Assembly (NCBI RefSeq): GCF_030137545.1
Contig: NZ_JARUVL010000009.1
Location: 17,290 to 81,289, forward strand
Source of the DNA: Virgibacillus sp. LDC-1
GTDB taxonomy: Bacteria > Bacillota > Bacilli > Bacillales > Amphibacillaceae
Length of the DNA: 64,000 bases
Reading direction: 5' to 3'
Shown: positions 26,882 to 35,459 of the stretch, in pieces
How the letters are laid out: the number at the start of each line of letters is the position of its first letter
How positions within the stretch are numbered: position 1 is the first letter of the stretch
Translations under genes and position numbers: made by a program
Notes under the pieces: generated by a model
Told to the model about the DNA's origin: nothing
The model's database searches: none
What the model saw: only the letters and a program-made list of their open reading frames with translations

Positions 26882-27949
26882 TTATTTTGTCTCAGCCTCG
26901 TTCAATTTATCTGGCTGGCGGGTAGAAACGAGAGCTAATATTTTGTCTGTTGCTTCTTCCATGTTTTTGGCATGGATAGGAAAGATGCGATCCTTTTGAT
27001 GATGGTTCATGGCATGCTTATAGCGTGGATCATAATAATGCTCTAATAAAAGGATAGTCGCAGTTTTAAAATCATTGTCTACTAACGCATGCTCAATTTC
27101 CTTTGCAATAGGAATGTGAATCCGCTTTTTAATACGATAGAATGCCTCTAAAAATTGTGCTGGCTCCTTCCATGGCTCATAATCCTCTAAAATATGCTTT
27201 ACTCTCTCCTCCATAGGAAGGTGGATAATGAGCTGGATTCCCTTTTCTTTTTGTTCATAAAGAAATTCTGGTAAGCAGACTTTTCCGATTCGCCGACTTT
27301 CTCCTTCAATAAATACAAAGGGTTCGTTTTTGTATTGGCCTAATTTCTCTACAAGCAAAGAATCGAACTTTTTTTGGTTGCTAGGTTCTGTCCCGATTTG
27401 TCCAAAAATAGAGCCCCGGTGTCCAGCCATCGCTTCTAAATCAATCACCGGATAGCCTTTGACGGCTAAGTTTTTTAAGATTACCGTTTTTCCAGCGCCG
27501 GTATAACCGTTTAATACATAGAGCTCTGGTGCAAATGCTTCTCGATCTAATTCACTAACAACCCATTGGCGATACGCACGAATACCGCCACTTAGACGAT
27601 TCACATGGATGCCCATTAAATCAAGCACGGTAGCGGCAGTCTTACTTCGCATTCCACCACGCCAGCAAAATACGGTTATGGGCGTTTGGATTTGTTGAAA
27701 CGTCTTAATAAAAGAAGGAAGCTTTGCAGAGAAAATTGCTAATCCTCTTTCTTTCGCTTCTTCCGGACTTTTTTGCTTATATATCGTTCCGATTTCAGCC
27801 CGTTCTTCGTTCGTGAATATTGGTATATTCACGCTTCCTGGAATGGTCGCTTCTTCAAATTCCTTTGGAGAACGTACATCTACTGTTGTATGTGCTTGGT
27901 TGTTACTTCGTATTTTCTGTAAATCGTTCCACGTAATATCATGAAACAT
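26882..27949 (-). CDS. mnmH: tRNA 2-selenouridine synthase
   Basis: This 355-residue enzyme replaces the wobble 2-thiouridine sulphur with selenium in certain tRNAs, using selenophosphate. It has an N-terminal rhodanese domain (1-130) with Cys95 in FCWRGGMRSK, and a P-loop domain starting with GYTGAGKT (148-155). Length is normal for MnmH/SelU (about 360). ATG 27949 has a GAAGGTG site. It lies 37 bp downstream of selD and is presumably co-transcribed, so the selenium donor and acceptor enzymes are encoded together. Confidence 0.93.
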   Translation of the reverse strand: MFHDITWNDLQKIRSNNQAHTTVDVRSPKEFEEATIPGSVNIPIFTNEERAEIGTIYKQKSPEEAKERGLAIFSAKLPSFIKTFQQIQTPITVFCWRGGMRSKTAATVLDLMGIHVNRLSGGIRAYRQWVVSELDREAFAPELYVLNGYTGAGKTVILKNLAVKGYPVIDLEAMAGHRGSIFGQIGTEPSNQKKFDSLLVEKLGQYKNEPFVFIEGESRRIGKVCLPEFLYEQKEKGIQLIIHLPMEERVKHILEDYEPWKEPAQFLEAFYRIKKRIHIPIAKEIEHALVDNDFKTATILLLEHYYDPRYKHAMNHHQKDRIFPIHAKNMEEATDKILALVSTRQPDKLNEAETK

Positions 27950-27986
27950 ACTTTCACCTTCTATTGTCTGAGTCTGCTTCCAATGT

Positions 27987-29036
27987 TTATTTTACAATAA
28001 TTTGACCTGGATGGTTTTCCGTTACTTCGCCGATTTGTGCTGCTTCTACTCCATTGAGCTGTAAATTTTTAAGCAGGTCATCTGCTTGCGAAGGGTGGAC
28101 GGAAATAAGTAACCCACCAGATGTAACCGCATCACATAAAATCCATTTATCAATTTGGTCCATTGCATCTGAATAGATGACCGAATCTGCTACATGGTTA
28201 AAATTATTTTTTGTTCCGCCTGGCACTGCACCTTCTTGTGCGAGTTCTTTAACACGAGGCAAAACAGGTACCTGATCATGATAAATTTCAATACCGACCT
28301 TACTTCCTTTCGCCATTTCTGTTGCATGACCTAATAGTCCAAAGCCAGTTACATCTGTGGAAGCATGGACATCATATGTCGCCATAGTTTCTGCAGCTGT
28401 TTTATTCAGTGTAGTCATCACGCTTGTTACACGATCAATTTCTTCCGCTGTTGCAAGATTGTTCTTAATGGAAGTAGTCATAATCCCAACACCAATTGGT
28501 TTTGTTAAGATAAGCTTATCGCCTGGCTTTGCTCCTGCATTTGTACGCACTTTATCTGGATGAACGACACCAGTTACGGAAAGGCCGAATTTCGGTTCTT
28601 TGTCATCAATAGAATGGCCACCGATGAGCGCAACTCCTGCTTCCTTCAATTTATCACCGGCTCCACGTAAAATATCGGACAATATTTGCTTATCCAATGT
28701 GGAGATAGGGAAAGCAACAATATTAAGAGCAGTTATTGGCTTTCCTCCCATTGCATATACATCACTAATCGCATTTGTAGCTGCAATTTGACCAAAATCA
28801 TATGGATTATCAACAATCGGCGTAAAAAAGTCTAATGTTTGTACGATTGCTAGCTCCTCTGTTAATTGATACACACCTGCATCATCACTCGTATCAAGTC
28901 CAACAAGTACGTTTGGATTAATCGTATTAGCAGGTAAATGACGTAGTACCTGAGCTAAGTCAGCAGGTCCAATTTTGCATCCACATCCTCCTTTAGAGGA
29001 TAAGGCGGTTAATTTGATATCATTTGATTGCTCCAT
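27987..29036 (-). CDS. selD: Selenide, water dikinase (selenophosphate synthase)
   Basis: This 349-residue enzyme makes selenophosphate from selenide and ATP. The N-terminal motif SSKGGCGCKIGPADL has cysteine, not selenocysteine, at the catalytic place (Cys18, next Cys20), and a downstream LVGLDTSDDAGVYQL segment carries metal-binding aspartates. No selA, selB or SECIS is visible in the window, and the partner gene is mnmH. The likely use is therefore selenouridine in tRNA, though a selenocysteine system elsewhere in the genome cannot be excluded. Confidence 0.94.
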   Translation of the reverse strand: MEQSNDIKLTALSSKGGCGCKIGPADLAQVLRHLPANTINPNVLVGLDTSDDAGVYQLTEELAIVQTLDFFTPIVDNPYDFGQIAATNAISDVYAMGGKPITALNIVAFPISTLDKQILSDILRGAGDKLKEAGVALIGGHSIDDKEPKFGLSVTGVVHPDKVRTNAGAKPGDKLILTKPIGVGIMTTSIKNNLATAEEIDRVTSVMTTLNKTAAETMATYDVHASTDVTGFGLLGHATEMAKGSKVGIEIYHDQVPVLPRVKELAQEGAVPGGTKNNFNHVADSVIYSDAMDQIDKWILCDAVTSGGLLISVHPSQADDLLKNLQLNGVEAAQIGEVTENHPGQIIVK

Positions 29037-29080
29037 GTTTCATTTTCCTTTCTATGTTTTGTCATTGCATCAAACATGCG

Positions 29081-29860
29081 TTAAATCGTTTTCTGATTCA
29101 TTTCACTATCATCGATTTCAAGTAGGATGGGACAATGATCACTACCAAGCACGTGCATCTGTGCTTGTGCGTCTTTCAACGCCTGTGTGATGCGCTCGGA
29201 AAGGATAAAATAATCGATGCGCCAGCCAATATTTCTTTCCCGTACTGTTTTCATATACGACCACCATGTGAAAATATCGTTGTCTTCCGGATGAAAATGA
29301 CGTAGCGTATCGACAAAGCCAGCGGCAAGCAAGCGTGTCATCTTGCCACGCTCTTCTGTTGTAAATCCCGAGTTGCCATGATTGGATGATGCGTTTCTTA
29401 CATCTATATCCAAATGTGCGACATTCAAGTCTCCACAATAAATAATCGGCTTTTTCGCATCAAGCTCCAATAAATATTCGAACAGATTATCCTCCCATTG
29501 CAAGCGGTAGGATAATCTAGCTAAATCCCGCTTGGAATTTGGCGTATAGACATTTATTAGAAAGAAATCGTCGTACTCTAATGTCAATATCCGTCCTTCA
29601 GGTTCAGTACTTTCTTCTCCTACACCATAGCGAACAGAAAGTGGCTTTTTCTTCGTAAAGACTGCAGTTCCCGAGTATCCTTTGCGCGTAGCATAATTCC
29701 AATATTGATAATAGCCGTCAAGCGCTAAATCAATTTGTCCTTCCTGTAATTTTATTTCTTGCAGACAAAAAATATCTGCATCTATTTCATGAAAATAGTC
29801 AAGAAAACCTTTGCGCATACAGGCTCTTAGCCCGTTTACATTCCATGATACGAGTTTCAA
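29081..29860 (-). CDS. exoA: Exodeoxyribonuclease III / AP endonuclease
   Basis: This 259-residue DNA repair nuclease of the exonuclease III family cleaves at abasic sites and degrades 3' ends. Motifs are SWNVNGLRA at the N-terminus, DIFCLQEIKLQ with the metal Glu, YCGDLNVAH, and the final LGSDHCPILLE. I chose TTG 29860 because AAAGGGGAAGA precedes it by four bases and the protein then begins at the first conserved strand. The open frame to 29950 has an unrelated N-terminus. It is divergent from the ytr operon. Confidence 0.92.
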   Translation of the reverse strand: MKLVSWNVNGLRACMRKGFLDYFHEIDADIFCLQEIKLQEGQIDLALDGYYQYWNYATRKGYSGTAVFTKKKPLSVRYGVGEESTEPEGRILTLEYDDFFLINVYTPNSKRDLARLSYRLQWEDNLFEYLLELDAKKPIIYCGDLNVAHLDIDVRNASSNHGNSGFTTEERGKMTRLLAAGFVDTLRHFHPEDNDIFTWWSYMKTVRERNIGWRIDYFILSERITQALKDAQAQMHVLGSDHCPILLEIDDSEMNQKTI

Positions 29861-29968
29861 ATTATTCTTCCCCTTTAACAAAGTCTCTCTATTTATTTTA
29901 GCATACATGTTTAGAGAGACTACAGCCGACGCATTGAGAAATGCAGACAATTTATTTACAATTTCTTA

Positions 29969-29998
29969 TTGACTTCTAATGTGTATGAAGCATATAAT
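29969..29998 (+). promoter_or_regulatory. Sigma-A promoter of the ytr operon
   Basis: TTGACT (29969-29974) and TATAAT (29993-29998) are 18 bp apart. The first operator-like palindrome overlaps the spacer and the -10. Confidence 0.8.
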
Positions 29999-30067
29999 AC
30001 ACATTAGAGGTGTATTAGCCGCTTAATACATATTTTTTTGAGGTTGGTGTATTAAATGGTTAATACA
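29976..30067 (+). promoter_or_regulatory. Array of three inverted-repeat operators for YtrA
   Basis: Site 1 is CTAATGTGTAT-N10-ATACACATTAG (29976-30007). Sites 2 (30011-30030) and 3 (30048-30067) have identical arms, TGTATTA-N6-TAATACA, with centres 37 bp apart. Site 1 covers the -10 of the promoter. The arms suit a dimeric GntR/YtrA-type repressor, here encoded by the first gene of the operon. Confidence 0.75.
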
Positions 30068-30112
30068 GGATCATTGGGTTGAAACATCAAGAAAAAATTA
30101 GGAGCTGGGGTT

Positions 30113-30511
30113 ATGAAACTAAATTTTAATAATAGAGACCCTGTGTATGTGCAAGTTATTCGGCATTTTAAAGAGCAAATTGCTACTGGTCTACTAGAGC
30201 CTGGCCAAGAGATTCCATCGCGAAGAGAGCTAGCAAACCAATTGAAAATTAATCCGAATACTGCACAAAGGGCGTATAAAGAAATGGAGGAGCAAGGGTT
30301 GATTTATACAGAGCGGAATTTACCTAGTCGGATTACGAAAGACGAAAAAGTATTAAGTATCGTAAGAGAAGAGCTCATATTACAAGCTGTTAACTCCTTT
30401 GTATCATCAGTGCAATCAATTAATGTTCCCTTAGAGGAAGTCATTGAATTGGTTAGGGCAAACTATGAACAAGCAAGCGAGGAAGTGAGGGGTCAAGATG
30501 ATAGAAATTAA
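30113..30511 (+). CDS. ytrA: GntR-family regulator, YtrA type
   Basis: This 132-residue regulator has an N-terminal winged helix (about 1-75, with IPSRRELANQLKINPNTAQR) and a short helical dimerisation tail, as in the YtrA subfamily. YtrA represses its own ABC transporter operon, and in Bacillus subtilis this is relieved by some cell-wall-active antibiotics. AGGAGCTGGGG precedes the ATG. It overlaps the next gene by 14 nt. The operator array upstream is its probable target. Confidence 0.88.
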   Translation: MKLNFNNRDPVYVQVIRHFKEQIATGLLEPGQEIPSRRELANQLKINPNTAQRAYKEMEEQGLIYTERNLPSRITKDEKVLSIVREELILQAVNSFVSSVQSINVPLEEVIELVRANYEQASEEVRGQDDRN

Positions 30512-31187
30512 AGACGTAAAGAAAAATTTCGGACGTAAAAAAGTATTAAAAGGCGTTAGTTTCACCGCTGAAAAAGGAGAAATCACCTGTCTTATTGGTA
30601 TAAATGGAGTAGGAAAAACTACTATTTTAAATGCAATTACGGCATTAACTCCGATTCAAAGTGGTGAGATCCTTATTGATGGCGAGAAGCTTCATAAAGG
30701 AAGCTATGAAAAAATTATGTTTATCCCAGATGCGATTACGATGCTTCCTAGTATGCGTATTGCTGATGCGATGGAATTTATGAATGATTTTTACGATTGC
30801 TGGAACGAAGCAAGAGCAAAAGAATTACTGCAATTCTTTAAATTAAAGGAAAGTGATCGTATTTCAGATCTATCGAAAGGGAATACAGCCAAAGTGAATT
30901 TGCTGCTTGGTTTGGCACTTGATGTCGATTATTTATTAATGGACGAACCTTTTTCAGGGATTGATATTTTTAGCAGAGAGCAAATCGCAGATGTGTTTAC
31001 GAGTCATTTAATCGAAGAACGAGGCGTTATTATTACAACGCATGAAATTAATGATATCGAGCATTTAATCGATAAAGTTGTTCTGATCGATGAGGGAGTT
31101 GTATTAAAGGAATTCCGTACCGAGGAAATCCGGGAGAACGAAGGGAAATCGGTTGTTGATGTCATGAGAGAGGTGTATCAGAAATGA
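30498..31187 (+). CDS. ytrB: ABC transporter ATP-binding protein, YtrB-like
   Basis: This 229-residue ATPase has Walker A GINGVGKTT, a degenerate signature (LSKGNTAKVNLLLGLA, with LSKGN in place of LSGGQ) and Walker B YLLMDEPFSGID. It would energise the permease encoded next. Both ends overlap neighbouring genes (14 nt with ytrA, 4 nt with the permease), so the three are tightly coupled. Confidence 0.88.
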   Translation: MIEIKDVKKNFGRKKVLKGVSFTAEKGEITCLIGINGVGKTTILNAITALTPIQSGEILIDGEKLHKGSYEKIMFIPDAITMLPSMRIADAMEFMNDFYDCWNEARAKELLQFFKLKESDRISDLSKGNTAKVNLLLGLALDVDYLLMDEPFSGIDIFSREQIADVFTSHLIEERGVIITTHEINDIEHLIDKVVLIDEGVVLKEFRTEEIRENEGKSVVDVMREVYQK

Positions 31188-32017
31188 ATCGCTATATAAA
31201 GCTAGTGAATTTTGAAATGAATCGGATTGCGAAGCTATATGTTGTGCTGTTAGCGGTGACGTTCGTTTCGCAAGTTGTTGGTGTTATCTATTTCTCAAAG
31301 CATTTTTTAAAGCAAGTAAATGAAGCAATGACAGGGAATCCGCAAAATAGACAAGAAGTTATAGAGTCGATGAGTCCGCTGTCATTTGATCAAGTTACAG
31401 AAACCCTTTTGTTTGTTGGGCCTATTTTGATATCCATTACAGCGGTTGCTTTTTACATTTTTATCATTTGGTACCGCGACTGGCTTGGGAAAAATACGTT
31501 TGTTTATCGTCTATTGATGCTTCCCACCGCACGTATAAATGTATTTTTTGCGAAACTAACGACAATTTTGCTTATGACCTTTGGTTTGGTTGCGTTTCAA
31601 CTTATGTTACTACCATTTGAAATGAAAATTATGCAATGGATTGTGCCCAAAGATCTGCGTATCGACGCTAGTATAAATGCGGTACTTGATCGTTTTGTCG
31701 AGCTACGCATTATTTTTCCGGAAAGTTTTATTGAGTTCATCCTTCATTATGGACTTGGTACGATTATCGTAGCGATTGTATTTACGTTTATTTTATTTGA
31801 ACGTAGCTTTCGTTGGAAAGGGATAATATTTGGATTCGTCTATGGATTTATAGCATTTATGCTTTTATTCTCACCGGTACTTCTCAATGAATTGGTGTTG
31901 AACAGTTACTTATATCCATCGGAGATAGTGCTGTTAGAAGTAGTGGCAGGCATAATTGTAATGGCATGTACGGTATGGATGAGTCATTATTTATTAACGA
32001 AAAAGATTCGGGTATAG
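31184..32017 (+). CDS. ABC transporter permease, YtrC/YtrD position
   Basis: This 277-residue protein has about six membrane segments and a large extracytoplasmic loop after the first (about residues 35-70). It starts at an ATGA overlap with the preceding ATPase gene, so it is its membrane partner. Bacillus subtilis has two permease genes at this place (ytrC, ytrD) and here there is one. The substrate is unknown. Confidence 0.78.
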   Translation: MNRYIKLVNFEMNRIAKLYVVLLAVTFVSQVVGVIYFSKHFLKQVNEAMTGNPQNRQEVIESMSPLSFDQVTETLLFVGPILISITAVAFYIFIIWYRDWLGKNTFVYRLLMLPTARINVFFAKLTTILLMTFGLVAFQLMLLPFEMKIMQWIVPKDLRIDASINAVLDRFVELRIIFPESFIEFILHYGLGTIIVAIVFTFILFERSFRWKGIIFGFVYGFIAFMLLFSPVLLNELVLNSYLYPSEIVLLEVVAGIIVMACTVWMSHYLLTKKIRV

Positions 32018-32029
32018 GAGGGTTTGAAA

Positions 32030-33253
32030 TTGGTTGAAAAATATTGGAAACTAATTGTTTTAATAGTCATGATTACTTTAGGAATTGGAACATTTTACGT
32101 TACATCTGCAAAGACAGTAACAACATATCCGGAATTTGGTATAACACATGTTAATGGTGATAAAGCAAAGATTGAGGAAGTAATTATTCAAGCAGATTAT
32201 TTTCGACAAAATATTAATCAAGCTGCGTTAATTACAACAAATAATACCTTATATCGGAGTGAGTTTTCCTATGTCGAGCGCTTGGAAGGCGCATTTAGAG
32301 AACCTACCATAAAAAGGTGGGAAAAGGATTATAAATCATTTATGCGTGGAAAAAGGGGCTGGCTGGATTCGTTTTATGAGGATGAAAATTACCTAGTGTT
32401 TGGTGACATTAAGATAAATTATAACAATGTCGATGCGTCAATGAAGGATTCCAAGCTATATGTTGCACGCTTAGATAAGAAAACCGGTGAAGCAACATCC
32501 TTTGAAGTAAAATTGCCAAACAGTGGTGAGTATTACTTTGCTAATTTACAGGATATCCAATTCGTGGACGGAAAGCTAAAGCTAATTGCGATGAATGGGA
32601 TGGAAAACGGGGGAACAGCGGTGCATATGTACACCCTTGATATGAAATCAAAGAAGCTGATTGGTGATGAGCGAATAATTGGCCCTGAAGCGCTACCTGA
32701 TAATCAGAATACAGAAATAATGATGCTAGGGCAGGAATTTATGACACATAAACCGAACGAGTATGCAGTATTTCGGAAAGTAGTAATAGATGAGACCTAT
32801 AGTAAGGAAGGAGATTATCAGCGGCAAGAGTTGGCAAATGAGCTTATCGCTTATCACTATGCTTCTGGAAAAACAGAGCAGCTTAAATTACCCAAAAAGT
32901 TAGAAGAACAGGGACAGGTGAGCTTATTTGATGGGGCGCATTTATATTATACAACGCCAAATGAAAAAGGAATTGATGTTATCGTCTATAGCATTACAAA
33001 TCAAAAAATCAAAAATAATTATCTGGTTGCAATCCAAGTCGGAGCTAATGAAGAGTTACCATATATGACAGTAAAAGATGATGTGCTATATGTTATGAAG
33101 CGTATGGTAGATGAAGAGAACGGAGCAACCATTCAAGCGTTCGATGCGATGACAGGTACGTCTGTATATGAAGGAAAGATTGGATTGAAAGAAGAGAATA
33201 AAGCGGTGGATGAATTTCAGCTGTACTTATCGCAACTTCAATTTGATGAATGA
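32030..33253 (+). CDS. Membrane-anchored exported protein of the ytr operon, unknown function
   Basis: This 407-residue protein has one N-terminal membrane segment (about residues 8-24) and a long polar outer domain. The outer part alternates short beta-rich segments (LYVARLDKKTGEATSFEVKL; VHMYTLDMKSKKLIGDERII), which suggests a beta-propeller. I do not recognise the family. TTG 32030 is chosen because GGAGGG lies seven bases upstream; TTG 32024 is too close. It lies between the two ABC modules and may sense or bind the ligand at the outer face. This is inference. Confidence 0.65.
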   Translation: MVEKYWKLIVLIVMITLGIGTFYVTSAKTVTTYPEFGITHVNGDKAKIEEVIIQADYFRQNINQAALITTNNTLYRSEFSYVERLEGAFREPTIKRWEKDYKSFMRGKRGWLDSFYEDENYLVFGDIKINYNNVDASMKDSKLYVARLDKKTGEATSFEVKLPNSGEYYFANLQDIQFVDGKLKLIAMNGMENGGTAVHMYTLDMKSKKLIGDERIIGPEALPDNQNTEIMMLGQEFMTHKPNEYAVFRKVVIDETYSKEGDYQRQELANELIAYHYASGKTEQLKLPKKLEEQGQVSLFDGAHLYYTTPNEKGIDVIVYSITNQKIKNNYLVAIQVGANEELPYMTVKDDVLYVMKRMVDEENGATIQAFDAMTGTSVYEGKIGLKEENKAVDEFQLYLSQLQFDE

Positions 33254-33372
33254 TATGGAAAGTTAATTTTGCAAAACAGAATAGAAACCGTAGGAAGTTA
33301 TCATGATATTTCGCATTCATTTTATTGGTAAACAAATGAAAAAAAAGAAGGCGCTAGATAGGGGAAGATGAT

Positions 33373-34065
33373 TTGATTAATGTAAAAAAGCTTAGTCATC
33401 AATTTGTTTTAGGTAAACGTGGTAATCAAACAACGCTCCCAATATTACAGGATATTTCCTTCCATGTGAATAAAGGAGAAATCGTCACAGTTGTTGGAAA
33501 GAGTGGGTCAGGGAAATCGACGTTATTAAATTTAATAAGCGGATTTATTCGACCTACACAGGGTGAAATTTGGATTGCGGATCAGCAGGTTAGTCAGTTT
33601 TCAGAAGCGGAATTTGCTGATTTTCGATTGCAGCATATGGGATTTGTTTTTCAAAACTTTCAATTGATCCCAAGTATGACAGCCTTTCAAAATATTGAAT
33701 TACCATTAACCTTGAAAGGTGAGCCGGAGGAAAAAAGGAAAACAATTGTCATGGACCTACTTGATAGAGTCGGACTACTTGCTTATAAGGATCATTATCC
33801 GAGTGAATTATCTGGTGGGCAGCAGCAACGAGTCAGTATAGCGAGAGCTTTAGTACTTAATCCACCTCTGATCTTAGCTGACGAGCCAACAGGAAGTCTT
33901 GATAGTGAAACAGAAGCAGACTTGCTCGAATTAATTACACAGTTAAATGAAGAACTAAATTTAACGTTCTTAATTATTACCCATGATGATGAGGTAGCCA
34001 AAATTGGTCATCGAACCATTCAAATACAGGATGGAAAACTCCTAGAAGGGAGTAATATCCAATGA
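33373..34065 (+). CDS. ytrE: ABC transporter ATP-binding protein, YtrE-like (LolD/MacB type)
   Basis: This 230-residue ATPase has Walker A GKSGSGKST, signature LSGGQQQRVSIARAL and Walker B LILADEPTGSLD, followed by the switch histidine in LIITHDDE. These are typical of the FtsE/LolD/MacB group, which pairs with FtsX-like permeases. It starts at TTG with GGGGAAG upstream and overlaps the permease gene by 4 nt. A 119-bp gap separates it from the previous gene, with no terminator seen in it. Confidence 0.88.
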   Translation: MINVKKLSHQFVLGKRGNQTTLPILQDISFHVNKGEIVTVVGKSGSGKSTLLNLISGFIRPTQGEIWIADQQVSQFSEAEFADFRLQHMGFVFQNFQLIPSMTAFQNIELPLTLKGEPEEKRKTIVMDLLDRVGLLAYKDHYPSELSGGQQQRVSIARALVLNPPLILADEPTGSLDSETEADLLELITQLNEELNLTFLIITHDDEVAKIGHRTIQIQDGKLLEGSNIQ

Positions 34066-35405
34066 GGTGGAAGGATCAGTTTCGTTTTATCCGACAAAAT
34101 TTAAAAAAGAATCGTGTTCGAACATGGATGACGATTTTTGCTACAGCAATTGGTTGTGCATTTTTAATTGTATTAGCTTCGGTAGGTTATGGCTTGCAAA
34201 AGTCCATCGTGAAGGATGCAATGGAAGAACAGATTGTTACGCAAATTAATGTACACGGGATAGAAAGAGATGAGCAGTTTAAACCGGTAACAATGAAGGA
34301 TATTCGCTATTTAGAATCGGTTGATGGTGTGCGGGCCGTGACACGCAGAAACGATTTATACCAAATTCCACGTTTTTCTGTTGATGGTTATCGTACAGAG
34401 GCAAGTGCTATTGCAACGCATTTTCCATCAGAAAAACAATCAGGGCTAACCCTTTCAGAAGGAAGGTTACCAGAGAAAGATAATGAAGTGGTCGTTGGAT
34501 ACAATTTCTCAAGCTATTTAGCTTCTGAGAAGGAATTAGATCAAAAGGATATTTACGATGAGCAAGGAAAAATAAAAGCAGAATATCGTTATGACAGTCC
34601 TTTGCTTGGAAAGACCCTTGCCATGACCGTTGATAAGGAAGCAGAAGAAAAAGTTGAAACGCATACGATTTCCTTAAAGGTTGTAGGGATTTTAGAAAAA
34701 CCAACAAGAGAATGGTTTGAGGATCAAAATGTATATATTACACAGGCTGTCCTAAAAGATATAGAGAAATTTACAGGTACCTATCGTGGAGACCCAAGTG
34801 CAGATGCTGTTAAAGATGGATTGAACGAAGATGAACAAACGTTTGATCAAGTTAAGGTTTATGCAACAGATTTAGAATCGGTAACAGCTGTATCGAATCA
34901 GCTGGAAGAGAAAGACTATGCTATTTACTCTGTAGTTAGTGAAATGAAGCAAATAAACATGTTTTTTACAATAGCAAAGGCAGGGTTGATTCTCGTTGGA
35001 ACGATAGCGGTATTAATCGCTTCTATCGGAATCTATAATACGATGACGATGGCTGTAACAGAACGCGCTCCTGATATCGGGATTATGAAAGCAATTGGTG
35101 CAAATCCAAAGACAATCAAGCAAATCTTTTTGTTAGAAAGTGGTTATATAGGGTTGATGGGAGCGGCGCTTGGTACAGGCATTGCGTATGTAACAAGTAT
35201 TCTCATAAACACAGGCGTGCCACTTATATTAAGCATGGCGTTCGAGGAAGAGCTGCCAGAAGGACTACAGTTTTCTTCCATCCCACCGGGTCTCGTCGCT
35301 ATCTCCGTAGCGATTTGCTTAATCGTTACCATTCTATCTGGATTACGTCCAGCAAAGCGAGCAACGGAAATTGATGTATTACAGGCGATGCGCCGTGAGA
35401 TATGA
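34062..35405 (+). CDS. ytrF: FtsX/MacB-type permease, YtrF-like
   Basis: This 447-residue permease has one N-terminal membrane segment (about 20-42), a large outer MacB-PCD-type domain (45-300) and three C-terminal segments (about 305-440) with the FtsX pattern GIYNTMTMAVTERAPDIGIM. In MacB-like systems these proteins transmit mechanical work from the ATPase across the membrane and do not necessarily transport. Length is close to Bacillus YtrF (about 436). It starts with an ATGA overlap and ends the operon. Confidence 0.88.
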   Translation: MRWKDQFRFIRQNLKKNRVRTWMTIFATAIGCAFLIVLASVGYGLQKSIVKDAMEEQIVTQINVHGIERDEQFKPVTMKDIRYLESVDGVRAVTRRNDLYQIPRFSVDGYRTEASAIATHFPSEKQSGLTLSEGRLPEKDNEVVVGYNFSSYLASEKELDQKDIYDEQGKIKAEYRYDSPLLGKTLAMTVDKEAEEKVETHTISLKVVGILEKPTREWFEDQNVYITQAVLKDIEKFTGTYRGDPSADAVKDGLNEDEQTFDQVKVYATDLESVTAVSNQLEEKDYAIYSVVSEMKQINMFFTIAKAGLILVGTIAVLIASIGIYNTMTMAVTERAPDIGIMKAIGANPKTIKQIFLLESGYIGLMGAALGTGIAYVTSILINTGVPLILSMAFEEELPEGLQFSSIPPGLVAISVAICLIVTILSGLRPAKRATEIDVLQAMRREI

Positions 35406-35424
35406 TTAATTAGGGTACAATAGT

Positions 35425-35455
35425 GCAAGCGCTCGGATAGAAATCGAGCGCTTGC
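35425..35455. terminator. Hairpin between convergent ytrF and SDR genes
   Basis: A perfect 11-bp GC-rich stem (GCAAGCGCTCG with CGAGCGCTTGC) and 9-base loop lie between the two stop codons. Neither side has a strong T-run, so termination is likely but not certain. Confidence 0.6.
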
Positions 35456-35459
35456 GGTA

